Below are positions 1 through 5,985 of a stretch of DNA of 5,985 nucleotides, in pieces. Below the pieces are notes generated by a model that worked only from the letters and a program-made list of their open reading frames with translations, had not been told where the DNA came from and made no database searches. Numbering within the stretch: position 1 is the first letter of the stretch; each line of letters begins with the position of its first letter. The position numbers were made by a program, and so were the translations under genes. The DNA comes from Candidatus Cloacimonadota bacterium (GTDB lineage: Bacteria; Cloacimonadota; Cloacimonadia; JGIOTU-2; B8-G9). The DNA is taken from NCBI GenBank assembly GCA_003647765.1, contig QMNM01000101.1, positions 1 to 5,985 of the forward strand, written 5' to 3'.

Positions 1-67
1 TGATACTGTCAAATAGGAATATTTTAATAGAAATTTCTTCGTGTTTCTTCGTGTTCTTCGTGGCTAA
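1..67. repeat. Direct repeat, copy A (CTTCGTGTT-type intergenic repeat)
   Basis: The first 34 bases (1-34) recur exactly at 90-123, so the copies are offset by 89 bp. After this shared block comes a run of short, roughly 9-10 bp units of the form CTTCGTGTT, and the copy closes with GTGGCTAA (60-67). The window starts exactly at the first base of the copy, so more copies may lie upstream. I recognise the CTTCGTGTT/GTGGCTAA style as a common intergenic repeat in environmental bacterial genomes; its function is unknown to me. Confidence 0.8.
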
Positions 68-89
68 TAAGAAAACAAGAAAAGAATGC

Positions 90-147
90 TGATACTGTCA
101 AATAGGAATATTTTAATAGAAATCTCTTCGTGTTTCTCCCTGGCTAA
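90..147. repeat. Direct repeat, copy B (shortened)
   Basis: This is the second copy of the repeat that begins at position 1. Bases 90-123 match 1-34 exactly. There is then one T to C change (35 versus 124), a further match through CTTCGTGTTTCT, and a deletion of about one CTTCGTGTT unit before TGGCTAA (141-147). Loss of a whole short unit is what slippage within the 9-10 bp tandem run would produce. No open reading frame with a ribosome binding site covers either copy. Confidence 0.8.
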
Positions 148-204
148 AAAGATACAATGTCTAATATCTTTTTATTAATTCGACGCAGAAAAATACTGAA
201 TATG

Positions 205-283
205 CTGAATGACACTGATAAATTTTTCCTAATTCACAAGTTCACCAATTCATATTTTATAATTTCTTATCAGTGTTATTCAG
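205..283. repeat. Long inverted repeat / stem-loop upstream of the peptidase gene
   Basis: Arms 205-221 and 267-283 are complementary over 17 positions, with 16 Watson-Crick pairs and one position that would be a G-U wobble in RNA; the loop is 45 nt. Beyond the stem, both arms continue into degenerate units resembling CACTGAA / TTCAGTG (left to about 183, right to about 308). The structure therefore looks like two head-to-head copies of one short tandem repeat family. No T-tract follows, so it is not a standard intrinsic terminator. It ends 78 bp before the peptidase start codon and could lie in that gene's leader, but I see no known riboswitch. Confidence 0.6.
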
Positions 284-350
284 TGTCTTTAGTCAGCGTT
301 CTTCAGTGTGCTATTCTTGTTGTGTTTTTGCCTGAAATTTTGTGGCTAAC

Positions 351-356
351 AGGAGG
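351..356 (+). promoter_or_regulatory. Shine-Dalgarno site of the M14 peptidase gene
   Basis: A perfect AGGAGG lies 5 bases before the ATG at 362. It fixes the start of the peptidase, which then begins with a typical signal peptide. The site sits directly after a third TGGCTAA (343-349), the same sequence that closes the two direct repeats near the window start. Confidence 0.85.
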
Positions 357-361
357 AAATT

Positions 362-2656
362 ATGAAAAAGATAATCATCGCTACTATATTCATTTTAATT
401 TATACATACTTATTTTCACAGGTATCACTTGATCCGCGTTATCATACTTATGATGAGATTAAAGCAGAGCTTGATTCTTTGCAGAATCTATATCCTGATT
501 TGGTTTTTGTTGATTCCATTGGAGTAACTTTTACAGATAGCATTCCAATTTGGGCGGTAAAATTATCTAATAATGCATCAGTGGATGAAGACGAACCTGC
601 TGTGTTGTATGTAGGACAATGTCATGCTGAAGAAGTATTAGGTGTGGAAATAACAATGTATATGATTAACGACATATTAGAACATTACTATATGTCGCCT
701 TATAATGTTTGGCTTTATGAGTTGGAAATGTGGTTCATTCCAAGTATAAACCCGGAGGGATTGCAAGTAGTAATGGATGGTTTGGATATTTCATTTCGTA
801 AAAATAAGCGTGATAATAATCTAAATGGCATATTTGATTATGACCCAGGTGAAGGTGGCGATATTGATGGTGTAGACCCAAATCGTAATTACTCATTTAA
901 CTGGGTTCACGGTGATACACTTTATCACATAGGTCCGGAGCAGTGGAATGACTATTATCGTGGTCCTGCACCGTTCTCAGAAGCTGAGACAAGAGCTGTG
1001 CTGGAATTGGCGAAAAATCAGCATTTTATATTCTCTATAAACTGGCATTCTTCACGAACTGGAAATTTCTCTGAAAAAGTATTCTATTCTTTTAAGTGGG
1101 ATGGTGATAAATGTTCACCAGATTTTGCTGTAAATCAAATTATTGGTGAAACAGTAGCTGGGTTAATTGTGAAAGAAGGTGGAAGTGGTCATTATGAGCC
1201 ATCTCCATCTACTGGACGAAAAGGCAATGCTCACGACTGGTTCTATCAAGCAAATGGGACGATACAATTATTAATTGAATGCGGGACTTCAAACATTCAG
1301 CCGGATTCTGCCTTGATTGAAGATACTTGTAACCGATGTAGTGTAGGTGCATATTGGCTTTTGAATAGAGCAATCGGATATAATAATACTGATGCCGCAA
1401 TGCTAACTGGACATATCTGCGATTCTATTACCAAAGAACCAATTGCCGCAGAAGTGATAATAGAAGGATACGATGCAAGCTATTTTGCTCCTCGTATGTC
1501 TGATGAACTCTATGGCAGATTCTGGCGCGTCCTAAATCCAGGCACTTATAACATAAAGTTTGTTAAAAAGGGATATAAGGACAGTACTATCAATAATGTA
1601 ACTATCAATAATTCCTGTCAGACAGATTTAGATATTATTGAATTACAACATCTGCCTGAAGCTAATTATAGCGGCACAATTACTTGCAATCAAATACCAA
1701 TTCCAGCACAGATTATTATTTTTGATATAGAAAATGACACTGTTTATACGGATACTGGAACATTCAATTTTACTAGTTATGAAGGTGAACATACTGTTTG
1801 GATTATGGCTGATAATTGTGTGCCTGTTATAGATAGTTTAAATGTTGTTGGTGGAACATTTCAGTGGGATATTGAGCTTAAGCCAGACACAGTTCATTTT
1901 TATGAAGATTGGGAAAATGGCACTGATAATTGGGACATTATTGGTGATTGGGGCATTATTGAAGATTCTCATAATGGCAATTATTCTTTGACTGATAGTC
2001 CTGATGAATTTTACAGTTCTAATTCTACTGTTATGATTACCACACATAATCCAATCTCTTTGTCCGATGTTGGAGATGATGTTATTTTATCATTCTGGCA
2101 AAAATATCATACAGAATGGGATAATGATATTTGCTCTGTACAGATTTCTACTGATGGTAATAATTGGGAACAGATATACTCTATTTCTGGCGTTTATCAT
2201 ACTTGGCACAGAATTTTATTGCCTTTGAAAAATTGGCTTAATGAGAGTATATTTATCCGTTTCAAACTCACCACAGATGGTACTCTTACTGACCCTGGAT
2301 GGATTATTGATGATATTAAAATCGTTTCCAGTGCTGGAACACCAGTTAATAATAATTTAATGATATTGCCAAACAAATTGATATTATACCAAAATTATCC
2401 AAATCCCTGTAATCCACAAACTACAATTAAATTTCAAATACCCAATAGCATTGGCAAATTATCAGAATTTGATTTATCTATTTATAATATCAAAGGAGAA
2501 CAAATAAAACAATTCCGAATTAAAGATTTAGATACTCGTAGTGTGTTTTGGAATGGAAAAGATAATAAAAACAGAGATGTACCAATTGGAATTTATCTAT
2601 ATCGGTTGAAAGTAAAGGAAAAATCAATTACAAAAAAGATGGTTTTATTAAGATAA
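362..2656 (+). CDS. Secreted M14 zinc carboxypeptidase with beta-sandwich accessory domains and C-terminal sorting-type tail
   Basis: A 764-residue exported metallopeptidase that should cleave residues from the C-terminus of peptides outside the cytoplasm. Residues 1-20 form a signal peptide (two lysines, hydrophobic core, likely cut near Q20). The M14 domain spans about 25-340. The zinc ligands are H88 and E91 (HAEE) and H229 (INWHSS); the substrate-binding pair is N174-R175 (DPNRNYSFNW) and the catalytic base is E306 (LLIECG). Y279 is a candidate for the substrate tyrosine. Residues 151-159 match a calcium-loop pattern. Two carboxypeptidase-regulatory-like beta domains follow (about 347-430 and 436-507), then a MAM/jelly-roll-like domain (about 513-654, GWIIDDIKI at its end), then a tail (about 676-764) with YQNYPNPCNP and a GIYLYRL...KKMVLLR ending. 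Such tails are FlgD-like or type IX secretion sorting domains; which applies here is inference. All catalytic residues are present, so the gene looks intact. Substrate specificity cannot be read from sequence. It stands alone on its strand and converges on lon. Confidence 0.92.
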   Translation: MKKIIIATIFILIYTYLFSQVSLDPRYHTYDEIKAELDSLQNLYPDLVFVDSIGVTFTDSIPIWAVKLSNNASVDEDEPAVLYVGQCHAEEVLGVEITMYMINDILEHYYMSPYNVWLYELEMWFIPSINPEGLQVVMDGLDISFRKNKRDNNLNGIFDYDPGEGGDIDGVDPNRNYSFNWVHGDTLYHIGPEQWNDYYRGPAPFSEAETRAVLELAKNQHFIFSINWHSSRTGNFSEKVFYSFKWDGDKCSPDFAVNQIIGETVAGLIVKEGGSGHYEPSPSTGRKGNAHDWFYQANGTIQLLIECGTSNIQPDSALIEDTCNRCSVGAYWLLNRAIGYNNTDAAMLTGHICDSITKEPIAAEVIIEGYDASYFAPRMSDELYGRFWRVLNPGTYNIKFVKKGYKDSTINNVTINNSCQTDLDIIELQHLPEANYSGTITCNQIPIPAQIIIFDIENDTVYTDTGTFNFTSYEGEHTVWIMADNCVPVIDSLNVVGGTFQWDIELKPDTVHFYEDWENGTDNWDIIGDWGIIEDSHNGNYSLTDSPDEFYSSNSTVMITTHNPISLSDVGDDVILSFWQKYHTEWDNDICSVQISTDGNNWEQIYSISGVYHTWHRILLPLKNWLNESIFIRFKLTTDGTLTDPGWIIDDIKIVSSAGTPVNNNLMILPNKLILYQNYPNPCNPQTTIKFQIPNSIGKLSEFDLSIYNIKGEQIKQFRIKDLDTRSVFWNGKDNKNRDVPIGIYLYRLKVKEKSITKKMVLLR

Positions 2657-2689
2657 GAAGTTCACCCCACAACTGAAGTTGTGTGCTTC
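2657..2689. repeat. Hairpin in the convergent gap between the peptidase gene and lon
   Basis: CACAAC (2668-2673) pairs with GTTGTG (2678-2683) around a TGAA loop. GAAG (2657-2660) can pair with CTTC (2686-2689) as an outer stem. The hairpin starts directly after the peptidase stop codon and lies beyond the end of lon on the other strand. Neither strand has a U-tract after it, so it is a poor intrinsic terminator, although it may protect mRNA 3' ends. The layout CCCCAC-(core)-GTG-GCTTC recalls REP-like or IS200/IS605-end hairpins; that link is a weak inference. Confidence 0.45.
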
Positions 2690-2726
2690 TGTCTATCAAT
2701 CAGAATTTACTTTACAAAGCATTATT

Positions 2727-5060
2727 TTACTTTTTTTCAAATAGAACTGTTTTCAAGACATAATCAATGTTATTAATATAAGTAAATTTTAGACCTGTAA
2801 GAACTTCTTTATCAATTTCCGAAATATCTTTTTTATTTTCTTCTGGCAGAATGATTTTCAAGATTCCCATTCTTTTAGCAGCTAATACTTTTTCTTTAAT
2901 TCCACCGACTGGTAGCACCTTTCCTTGTAAAGTAATTTCTCCTGTCATTGCTATATCGTGATGTATATACTTTTCGGATAGAACGGATGCGAGAGATGCT
3001 GTAAGAGTAATTCCAGCAGATGGACCGTCTTTTGGTATTGCACCTGAAGGAATGTGAATATGAAAATCATATTTATTAAACAATTCACTATCAATTCCAC
3101 ATTTTTTAGCATTACTATGCAAATAGCTTTTAGCAATTGTTACTGACTCCTTCATTACATCACCTAAGTAACCTGTAATAATCAATTTTCCTTTTCCTTC
3201 CATTTTAGATGCTTCTACAAATAGTACTTTTCCGCCAACAGGTGTCCAAGCCAAGCCAGTAGCAACACCAATTTCGTCTTTGCGATTAGCGATTTCATCT
3301 ATATACTTTTTATTTCCAAGATATTGTTTTATATTGTTCTTTGTTACTACATTAAGTTTTTTTTCTCCACTTGCGACTTTTCTGGCAACTTTACGCATCG
3401 CCTTTGCAATTTGTCTTTCTAAATTTCTTACTCCTGCTTCACTTGTATAATATCGGCAAATCTCTTGCAAAGCACTCTTTTTAAATCTGATATATTTCCC
3501 TGATAATCCATTCTCTTTCATCTGCTTAGGAATTAAGTATAGTTGAGCAATTTTGATTTTTTCTTCCTCTATATAACTGGAAAATTCAATTTGTTCCATT
3601 CTATCCAGTAAAGGCAAAGGAATAGTGTTTGTAGTATTAGCTGTTGTAATAAACATTACATCTGACAGGTCAAAAGACAAATCTAGGTAATGGTCTGTAA
3701 ATGAGTTGTTTTGTTCTGGATCTAATACTTCTAGCAGAGCAGAAGCTGGGTCACCACGGAAATCCTGACCTATTTTATCTACCTCATCTAACATAAATAC
3801 TGGATTTTTAGATTCTACTCTTTTAATTTCATTTATTATACGACCCGGCATTGCTCCTATATAAGTGCGTCTATGCCCTCTAATTTCTGCTTCATCACGG
3901 ATTCCGCCTAATGATATACGAATGAATTTTCTACCCAAAGCACGAGCTATTGATTTTCCTAATGATGTTTTCCCTACGCCAGGAGGACCAACAAAACAAA
4001 GTATAGGTCCCTTCATATCAGATTTTAACTTCTTCACAGCAATATATTCTACAACTCTTTCCTTTGCTTGTTTTAAGCCATAATGGTCTTTGTTCAATAT
4101 TTTCTCTATTCGTTCAATATTCAAATTATCTTTTGTCTTCTTGTTCCACGGCATACGAATTATCCATTCCAAGTAATTTCTAATAACAGCATATTCTGAT
4201 GAAGCAGGCGACATCATCTTTAATCGTGCTAACTCTTCCCTTGCAGCTTTTTCAGCATACTTTGGCAATTTTGTCTTTGTAATCACTTTTTCCCATTTTA
4301 ATATTTCCTGGTCAATCTCATCACTTTCACCTAATTCCTTTTTTATAGCTGCAAGTTGCTCTCGCAAATAATACTCTCTTTGCCTATCTGTCATATCCGT
4401 ATCTACCTGTTGTCTAATGTCGCTTTCTATTTTCATTCTTTTCAATGCAGAAGCGAGAAATCTAGTCATTTTTGTATATCTCTCGTCTAATGGAATTGTC
4501 TCTAAAATAGTCTGTTTTTCCACTATTTTAATATTAGAATTCGCAGCAATAATATCGCAGATTCTACTTAATTCTGGTAAATGTTTAAGTGTTTCAAATA
4601 CCTCATTAGGAATTTGTACTTGTAAATTCATTAAATCTTTGAACATATCAAGAGCAACATTTTTCATTGCATCTATTTTCTCATCAACTTCAGTACTTTC
4701 TTCAATAGATAATACTTTTGCTTTAAGATACGGCTTTGTTTGAATAATTTCTTTTAGCTTTATCCGTTGCATGCCTTGAACTAAAAGGTGTATAGTTTCA
4801 CCATAACGCATCATTTTCAAAACTACAGCAGAACATCCTATCCGATAAAATCCTAATTTATCTTTTTTATCTGGCTTCTTTGCTAAAAAACAACCAATTG
4901 TTTTGTCACTCGCTAATACATCATCTATTAACTTAATATTACTTTGCTTTTTTATAACCAAAGGAATTATTAAATAAGGAAAAATAACATTATTTTCAAG
5001 AGGCACAACAGGTATTATTTTAGAACTGTTTATTGCTTTTTTATTTCCAATTATTTTCAT
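2727..5060 (-). CDS. lon: ATP-dependent protease LonA
   Basis: A 777-residue cytoplasmic AAA+ serine protease that unfolds and degrades misfolded proteins and short-lived regulators, acting as a hexamer. The length matches the family (E. coli Lon is 784). The N-terminal substrate-binding domain (about 14-205, starting IPVVPLENNVIFP) is complete, followed by a helical linker (about 205-300). The ATPase domain carries Walker A GPPGVGKT (358-365), Walker B VFMLDEVD (421-428), RGDPASALLEVLDPEQ (435-450) and the LLDRME segment (484-489). The protease domain (about 595-775) has the catalytic dyad Ser681 (PKDGPSAG) and Lys722 (VGGIKEKVLAA). The ATG at 5060 is supported by GAGGAG 8 bases upstream and by alignment of the N-terminal domain. 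Genes upstream on the same strand are an antitoxin and a toxin stub, with a 22-bp gap before lon, so cotranscription is possible. No CIRCE heat-shock element is visible. Confidence 0.97.
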   Translation of the reverse strand: MKIIGNKKAINSSKIIPVVPLENNVIFPYLIIPLVIKKQSNIKLIDDVLASDKTIGCFLAKKPDKKDKLGFYRIGCSAVVLKMMRYGETIHLLVQGMQRIKLKEIIQTKPYLKAKVLSIEESTEVDEKIDAMKNVALDMFKDLMNLQVQIPNEVFETLKHLPELSRICDIIAANSNIKIVEKQTILETIPLDERYTKMTRFLASALKRMKIESDIRQQVDTDMTDRQREYYLREQLAAIKKELGESDEIDQEILKWEKVITKTKLPKYAEKAAREELARLKMMSPASSEYAVIRNYLEWIIRMPWNKKTKDNLNIERIEKILNKDHYGLKQAKERVVEYIAVKKLKSDMKGPILCFVGPPGVGKTSLGKSIARALGRKFIRISLGGIRDEAEIRGHRRTYIGAMPGRIINEIKRVESKNPVFMLDEVDKIGQDFRGDPASALLEVLDPEQNNSFTDHYLDLSFDLSDVMFITTANTTNTIPLPLLDRMEQIEFSSYIEEEKIKIAQLYLIPKQMKENGLSGKYIRFKKSALQEICRYYTSEAGVRNLERQIAKAMRKVARKVASGEKKLNVVTKNNIKQYLGNKKYIDEIANRKDEIGVATGLAWTPVGGKVLFVEASKMEGKGKLIITGYLGDVMKESVTIAKSYLHSNAKKCGIDSELFNKYDFHIHIPSGAIPKDGPSAGITLTASLASVLSEKYIHHDIAMTGEITLQGKVLPVGGIKEKVLAAKRMGILKIILPEENKKDISEIDKEVLTGLKFTYINNIDYVLKTVLFEKK

Positions 5061-5068
5061 TTTATTTT

Positions 5069-5074
5069 CTCCTC
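5069..5074 (-). promoter_or_regulatory. Shine-Dalgarno site of lon
   Basis: On the minus strand GAGGAG lies 8 bases before the lon ATG. It lies downstream of the toxin remnant's stop codon (5083-5085), so lon can be translated on its own even if it shares a transcript with the upstream genes. Confidence 0.8.
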
Positions 5075-5082
5075 GTATATTT

Positions 5083-5232
5083 TCATTCGGTAAATCTTAA
5101 TGCTATGGACACATCATTCATTGTCGTTAAATAATTTGGTATTTTCTTATAAATTGTTTCAAAATATTTTCCCTTTTTTTTGATGTCTTTTTCTGCTGAA
5201 TTCTTCCAGAATATACTATATAATTCCGTCAT
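5083..5232 (-). pseudogene. Truncated RelE/ParE-like toxin remnant (49 codons)
   Basis: An ATG at 5232 overlaps the last codons of the antitoxin gene by 17 bp in another frame, the usual layout of a toxin following its antitoxin. The first 19 residues, MTELYSIFWKNSAEKDIKK, read like the N-terminus of a RelE/ParE-superfamily mRNA interferase or gyrase toxin (first beta strand and start of helix 1). After that the reading frame (GKYFETIYKK...RFTE) no longer resembles the family and stops at residue 49. Intact toxins have about 85-95 residues, and only about 100 bp separate the break from the lon ribosome site, so the rest cannot be present in any frame. An 8-base A run (5174-5181) sits near the break. 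I infer a deletion that removed most of the toxin and joined its start to the region before lon. The stub lacks the catalytic C-terminal half and should be inactive. Confidence 0.65.
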
Positions 5233-5431
5233 TCTTTAACCTTTTTCTAAGTTCCTCAAAACTTATCACTGGTTCATCTTTTCTCTCTGCAATAACTGCT
5301 AAATCATAAAGATCCTCTATCAATTCTTCATAACTTTCCATAGGCAAAATAACTGCTGTTTTTACGCCTGATTCATTTACTATAAATGTTGATGCAGTCC
5401 TTCCATTTTTCCCTCTGATATTATTTGGCAT
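5216..5431 (-). CDS. Type II antitoxin, Phd/YefM family
   Basis: A 71-residue protein with the features of Phd/YefM-type antitoxins: a short N-terminal DNA-binding segment (VNESGVKTAVILPMESYEEL, about 18-37), then the very typical LYDLAVIAERKDEP and a charged C-terminal tail (FEELRKRLKNDG) that in this family wraps around the toxin. Such proteins bind and neutralise a RelE-like toxin and repress their own operon. I prefer the ATG at 5431; a TTG three codons upstream (5440) overlaps the preceding stop codon. No clear Shine-Dalgarno site precedes either start, so translation may depend on coupling with the gene upstream, whose stop is 5 bases before the ATG. The reading frame is intact, but the partner toxin that follows is truncated, leaving this as an apparent orphan antitoxin. 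It might still act as a small repressor or counter related toxins elsewhere; that is inference. Confidence 0.88.
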   Translation of the reverse strand: MPNNIRGKNGRTASTFIVNESGVKTAVILPMESYEELIEDLYDLAVIAERKDEPVISFEELRKRLKNDGII

Positions 5432-5436
5432 TACAA

Positions 5437-5985
5437 TCAATATGTTTTAATAATAACAATAAATGGCTTTATTTTTTCAAATTGTGTTTCCAATGGTAGA
5501 TTTCTTAATTGACTCTTTTGACTTAATATTTCCTCACCATCAGGTAGCATTGAAATAAGATTTTTAAGATAATCAACTTTGATAGCAAAATTAACATTCT
5601 GTGGAATAATATCCGCATTTTCATAAAAATATTTTGCACTCAAAGATGAGACAACAATACCAATAACTTCTCCATTTCCTTTATTATATGATAGTTTGTT
5701 ACTATCAATCCATTTTTATTTATAATGAAACCACTGCCGGAATATTCAACATTTTCATTTTTTGGGGATAGGTTCAATATCATTTGCATATAATTTCTGG
5801 ATTAATATTGAAATAAGATGAGAATTAGGAACAAAATTTTTCATAGCATCAATAGTTTGGAGAACCATTTCTCTATCATTTTGTTGTAAAAATAACAATC
5901 CAGCTTTATAAAAATAATCAGCAGATGTTGTTTTCCAACCTTTAATTCCATATGCAACACCAAGACCATAATGTGCTTTTGCAAA
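5437..5985 (-). pseudogene. Broken TPR / trypsin-like (S1C-type) serine protease gene, 3' part
   Basis: Three pieces in different frames line up as one gene. Piece 1 (5985 to the stop at 5755) is TPR-like (AHYGLGVAYG, YFYKAGLLFL) and its 5' end is outside the window. Piece 2 (from about 5759) reads VEYSGSGFIINKNGLIVTNYHII, the start of a trypsin-like domain; the catalytic His codon is 5688-5690. Piece 3 (from about 5685 to 5437) reads KGNGEVIGIVVSSLSAKYF...QNVNFAIKVDYLKNLISML...KPFIVIIKTY and stops, the normal C-terminus. The switch from piece 1 to 2 is at a six-base A run (5758-5763), where one A fewer would restore the frame. Between pieces 2 and 3 (about 5680-5687) roughly 100 residues are missing, including the catalytic Asp and the GNSG-type Ser. 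The product cannot be an active protease. The last 68 codons remain open from a TTG at 5643, but I take this as remnant, not a separate gene. Confidence 0.8.

Noticed and set aside
1-123. Possible CRISPR repeat pair (34-base exact repeat, 55-base gap).
   Set aside because: Only two units; similarity continues beyond the 34 bases into the 'spacer', the unit contains internal short tandem repeats, and no cas gene is nearby.
157-432. Open frame of 91 codons upstream of and overlapping the peptidase start.
   Set aside because: It runs through the inverted repeat, has no Shine-Dalgarno site, and its end is the peptidase signal-peptide region read in another frame.
2700-2726. Intrinsic terminator formed by CTTTACAAAG (2710-2719) and the T run before lon's end.
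   Set aside because: The stem is only 4 bp of A-T-rich pairs, and the T run (2731-2738) lies inside the lon coding end; no convincing terminator.
3865-4743. Two plus-strand open frames (3865-4083 and 4417-4743) antisense to lon.
   Set aside because: They lie wholly inside the well-conserved Lon coding sequence, lack ribosome sites and resemble no family.
5450-5490. Possible promoter for the antitoxin (TTGAAA with an AT-rich -10-like TATTAT on the minus strand).
   Set aside because: The spacing is about 19 bases, and in DNA this AT-rich such matches arise by chance; not strong enough to annotate.
5437-5643. Treating the 68-codon frame as an independent small gene.
   Set aside because: It opens only at a TTG in the middle of the conserved IVVSSLSAKYF stretch of the protease and has no ribosome site; it is the C-terminal fragment of the broken gene.

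Overview
The window is AT-rich bacterial DNA (roughly one third G+C, judged by eye). It looks like it comes from a free-living, probably anaerobic member of the Fibrobacteres-Chlorobi-Bacteroidetes superphylum or a neighbouring candidate phylum such as Cloacimonadota. The reasons are a large secreted M14 peptidase ending in an 'NYPNP.NP' beta-sandwich tail (the FlgD-like / type IX sorting style common there), a TPR plus trypsin-like protease of a kind I associate with such genomes, and intergenic 'CTTCGTGTT...GTGGCTAA' repeats. This placement is inference; no rRNA or phylogenetic marker other than Lon is present.

Layout. Positions 1-361 hold no credible gene. They contain two direct copies of an 89-bp-spaced repeat (1-67 and 90-147) and a long inverted repeat (205-283), ending in a strong Shine-Dalgarno site. 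Positions 362-2656 (+) encode a complete 764-residue secreted zinc carboxypeptidase with several accessory domains. A 70-bp convergent gap (2657-2726) contains a small hairpin. Positions 2727-5060 (-) encode a full-length LonA protease with all ATPase and Ser-Lys catalytic motifs. Upstream of lon on the same strand are a 49-codon truncated RelE-like toxin remnant (5083-5232), which overlaps an intact Phd/YefM-like antitoxin (5216-5431). Before that is the 3' part of a broken TPR/trypsin-like protease gene (5437-5985, running off the window) with a frameshift and an internal deletion that removed two of its three catalytic residues.

How it fits together. The minus-strand block (broken protease, antitoxin, toxin stub, lon) is tightly packed, with gaps of 5 and 22 bp and one overlap, so lon may be read from transcripts that begin upstream. 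Two adjacent genes in this block are decayed, so the region between 5083 and 5985 looks like a deletion-prone, eroding accessory segment beside a housekeeping gene. The placement of an antitoxin gene just before lon, whose product commonly degrades such antitoxins, is suggestive but may be chance. I do not see a clear new multi-gene system. The most useful observations are the two decayed genes, the repeats before the peptidase, and a calcium-loop-like insertion in the peptidase.
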